Shown: positions 63,126 through 64,000 of the stretch, in pieces
How the letters are laid out: every line of letters begins with the position of its first letter
Numbering within the stretch: the first letter of the stretch is position 1
NCBI RefSeq assembly: GCF_001939115.1
Contig: NZ_MQTZ01000042.1
Span: forward strand, 220,034-284,033
Reading direction: 5' to 3'
DNA length: 64,000 nt
From: Leptolyngbya sp. 'hensonii'
GTDB lineage: Bacteria > Cyanobacteriota > Cyanobacteriia > GCF-001939115
Made by a program: the position numbers and the translations under genes
Notes under the pieces: model-generated
What the model was told of the DNA's origin: nothing
Databases searched by the model: none
What the model saw: the letters and a program-made list of their open reading frames with translations, nothing else

Positions 63126-64000
63126 CGGCCAATGCCTTTGATTGGGACGAAGAATTAAGCCCGGAAACCAGGGAAGAGGTCTACCGGGCCTTGCTGCGGG
63201 CCTTACGTCGCAAGCAAGGGTTTGGGCTGTTTTTTGTCCAGTGCTCCCCGGCCCAGGGGCAGCAGATTGTCAGAGACTTACGACGAGATCTGCCCCAGCA
63301 ACGGATTCAGGAGTTGCCCCTGCAGGGAGAAGTAGACACCCTCTATGACCAGGTCGCCGCCCTCTGGCAGGCTCAGCCTTTCGATCTGCTGGTGATTGAA
63401 GGGTTGCAGGCATCCCTCTATGCCTATGAAGACACAAAACGCCTCAGTGGGTGGAGCAGCAGCGATATCTATACCTACAGTTGGAAAGGGGTACCGAAAA
63501 TCCTGAACCACCTGAACCAGCAGCGAGAACATTTCCGGGATGACTTTCCGGCCCGGTTTGTCTTCCTGGTGCCTGCCTTTGTCGTGGATTATTTCATCCA
63601 GCGAGCCGCTGACTTTCTGGATTGGCGTTCCGGCCTGTTCCGCTTTCCCAAAAACCCCCAGGAGATCGCTCAAGAAGCAGATCGACTTGTGGCAGTAGGC
63701 AACTACAGCAAATATCTACTTCTGACCCCCCAGGAGCGGGTGGAGAAAATCCTGGAACTCAAAGACTTGCTGGAGTTTTGTCCTAATCATGATCTCAGGG
63801 TAAAACTTCTCTCTGAGCTGGGATTTCTCTTCTGTGCTGGACAGGACTATGAGAACGGCATCATGAGCTGGAATTATGCCCTGCAAATCAAACCGGACGA
63901 TCACGAAGCCTGGTACAACCGGGGGGTTGCCCTGTCTGCCTTAGGCCGCCATGAGGAGGCGATCGCCAGCTACGACCAGGCCCTGCAAATCAAACCGGAC
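63122..64000 (+). CDS. TPR-repeat protein with degenerate NTPase-like N-terminus (partial)
   Basis: Open from ATG 63122 to the right edge (293 codons seen). The first 200 residues (MTANAFDWDEELSPETREEV...) look like a P-loop-type fold without a Walker A: the expected position reads FVQCSPAQGQQIVRDL, while FDLLVIEGLQ resembles Walker B. From about residue 235 begin TPR units: LLSELGFLFCAGQDYENGI, then WYNRGVALSALGRHEEAIA and SYDQALQIKPD, with identical ALQIKPD segments in successive repeats. It overlaps the NTPase gene by 4 bp. The C-terminus is outside the window. Confidence 0.75.
   Translation, partial: MTANAFDWDEELSPETREEVYRALLRALRRKQGFGLFFVQCSPAQGQQIVRDLRRDLPQQRIQELPLQGEVDTLYDQVAALWQAQPFDLLVIEGLQASLYAYEDTKRLSGWSSSDIYTYSWKGVPKILNHLNQQREHFRDDFPARFVFLVPAFVVDYFIQRAADFLDWRSGLFRFPKNPQEIAQEADRLVAVGNYSKYLLLTPQERVEKILELKDLLEFCPNHDLRVKLLSELGFLFCAGQDYENGIMSWNYALQIKPDDHEAWYNRGVALSALGRHEEAIASYDQALQIKPD

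Noticed and set aside
1..64000. CRISPR arrays, rRNA and tRNA genes
   Set aside because: No regularly spaced 25-40-bp repeats and no recognisable RNA gene seen by eye; a covariance-model search could still find a tRNA.

Overview
The window looks like a chromosomal segment of a (probably filamentous, Leptolyngbya-like) cyanobacterium. Supporting signs: the octamer GCGATCGC (HIP1) recurs (e.g. 436-443, 3381-3388), base composition is moderately GC-rich, and the gene families are typical of cyanobacteria (HpnB-type glycosyltransferase, DevC/DevA-type ABC exporter, zinc-ribbon Ser/Thr kinase, ABC1/UbiB kinase, DUF11 surface proteins, P-loop/TPR proteins). I place it only to phylum level. No rRNA, tRNA or CRISPR array was recognised.

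1-12.4 kb: a divergent partial gene, an HpnB-like glycosyltransferase, a DevC/DevA-like ABC pair, two translationally coupled divergent nucleotidyltransferases behind a possibly leaderless promoter with a palindrome, a Ser/Thr kinase, an N-acetylmuramoyl-L-alanine amidase, a small aspartic protease-like protein, a stand-alone PLD-type nuclease domain and a B12-binding radical SAM protein. 12.9-17.8 kb (minus): ECF sigma factor - putative anti-sigma factor - Spy/LTXXQ protein - DUF1800 - DUF1501 - alpha/beta hydrolase, tightly packed as an envelope-stress-type operon. 18.2-21.1 kb (minus): a periplasmic binding protein overlapping a sensor histidine kinase, with no transporter genes.

22.3-28.5 kb holds two large proteins with the eCIS-core (DUF4157) domain, a shared N-terminal signature and unrelated C-terminal domains (one possibly amidoligase-like, one resembling zinc-dependent phospholipase C), followed with no gap by a YbjN-like protein. 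They look like cargo of a contractile injection system whose structural genes are not in the window. Next come sucC-sucD (28.6-30.8 kb), a DUF4178 - spermidine-synthase-like - FemA/B-like - DUF350 cluster (30.8-35.0 kb), pdhA, an ABC1 kinase and recN.

40.2-43.9 kb is an accessory island: a decayed IS1-family transposase, a three-gene module (unknown protein, XRE-ImmA-like protein that has lost the HExxH glutamate, PIN nuclease) with a recognisable promoter/operator, and an attC-like sequence. Then follow a CBM20-SGNH-DUF1796 fusion protein, a DUF922 protein and surE.

48.3-61.2 kb is a 13-kb operon of five exported proteins: four DUF11-type surface proteins and one 1473-residue outer-membrane protein with Ig-like, beta-barrel and two OmpA-like segments. 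The last three genes are close or overlap by 4 nt. Three phased imperfect direct repeats lie upstream. I consider this operon, the eCIS cargo locus and the three-gene PIN module the best candidates for under-described systems. The window ends with a P-loop NTPase overlapping a TPR protein that runs off the right edge.
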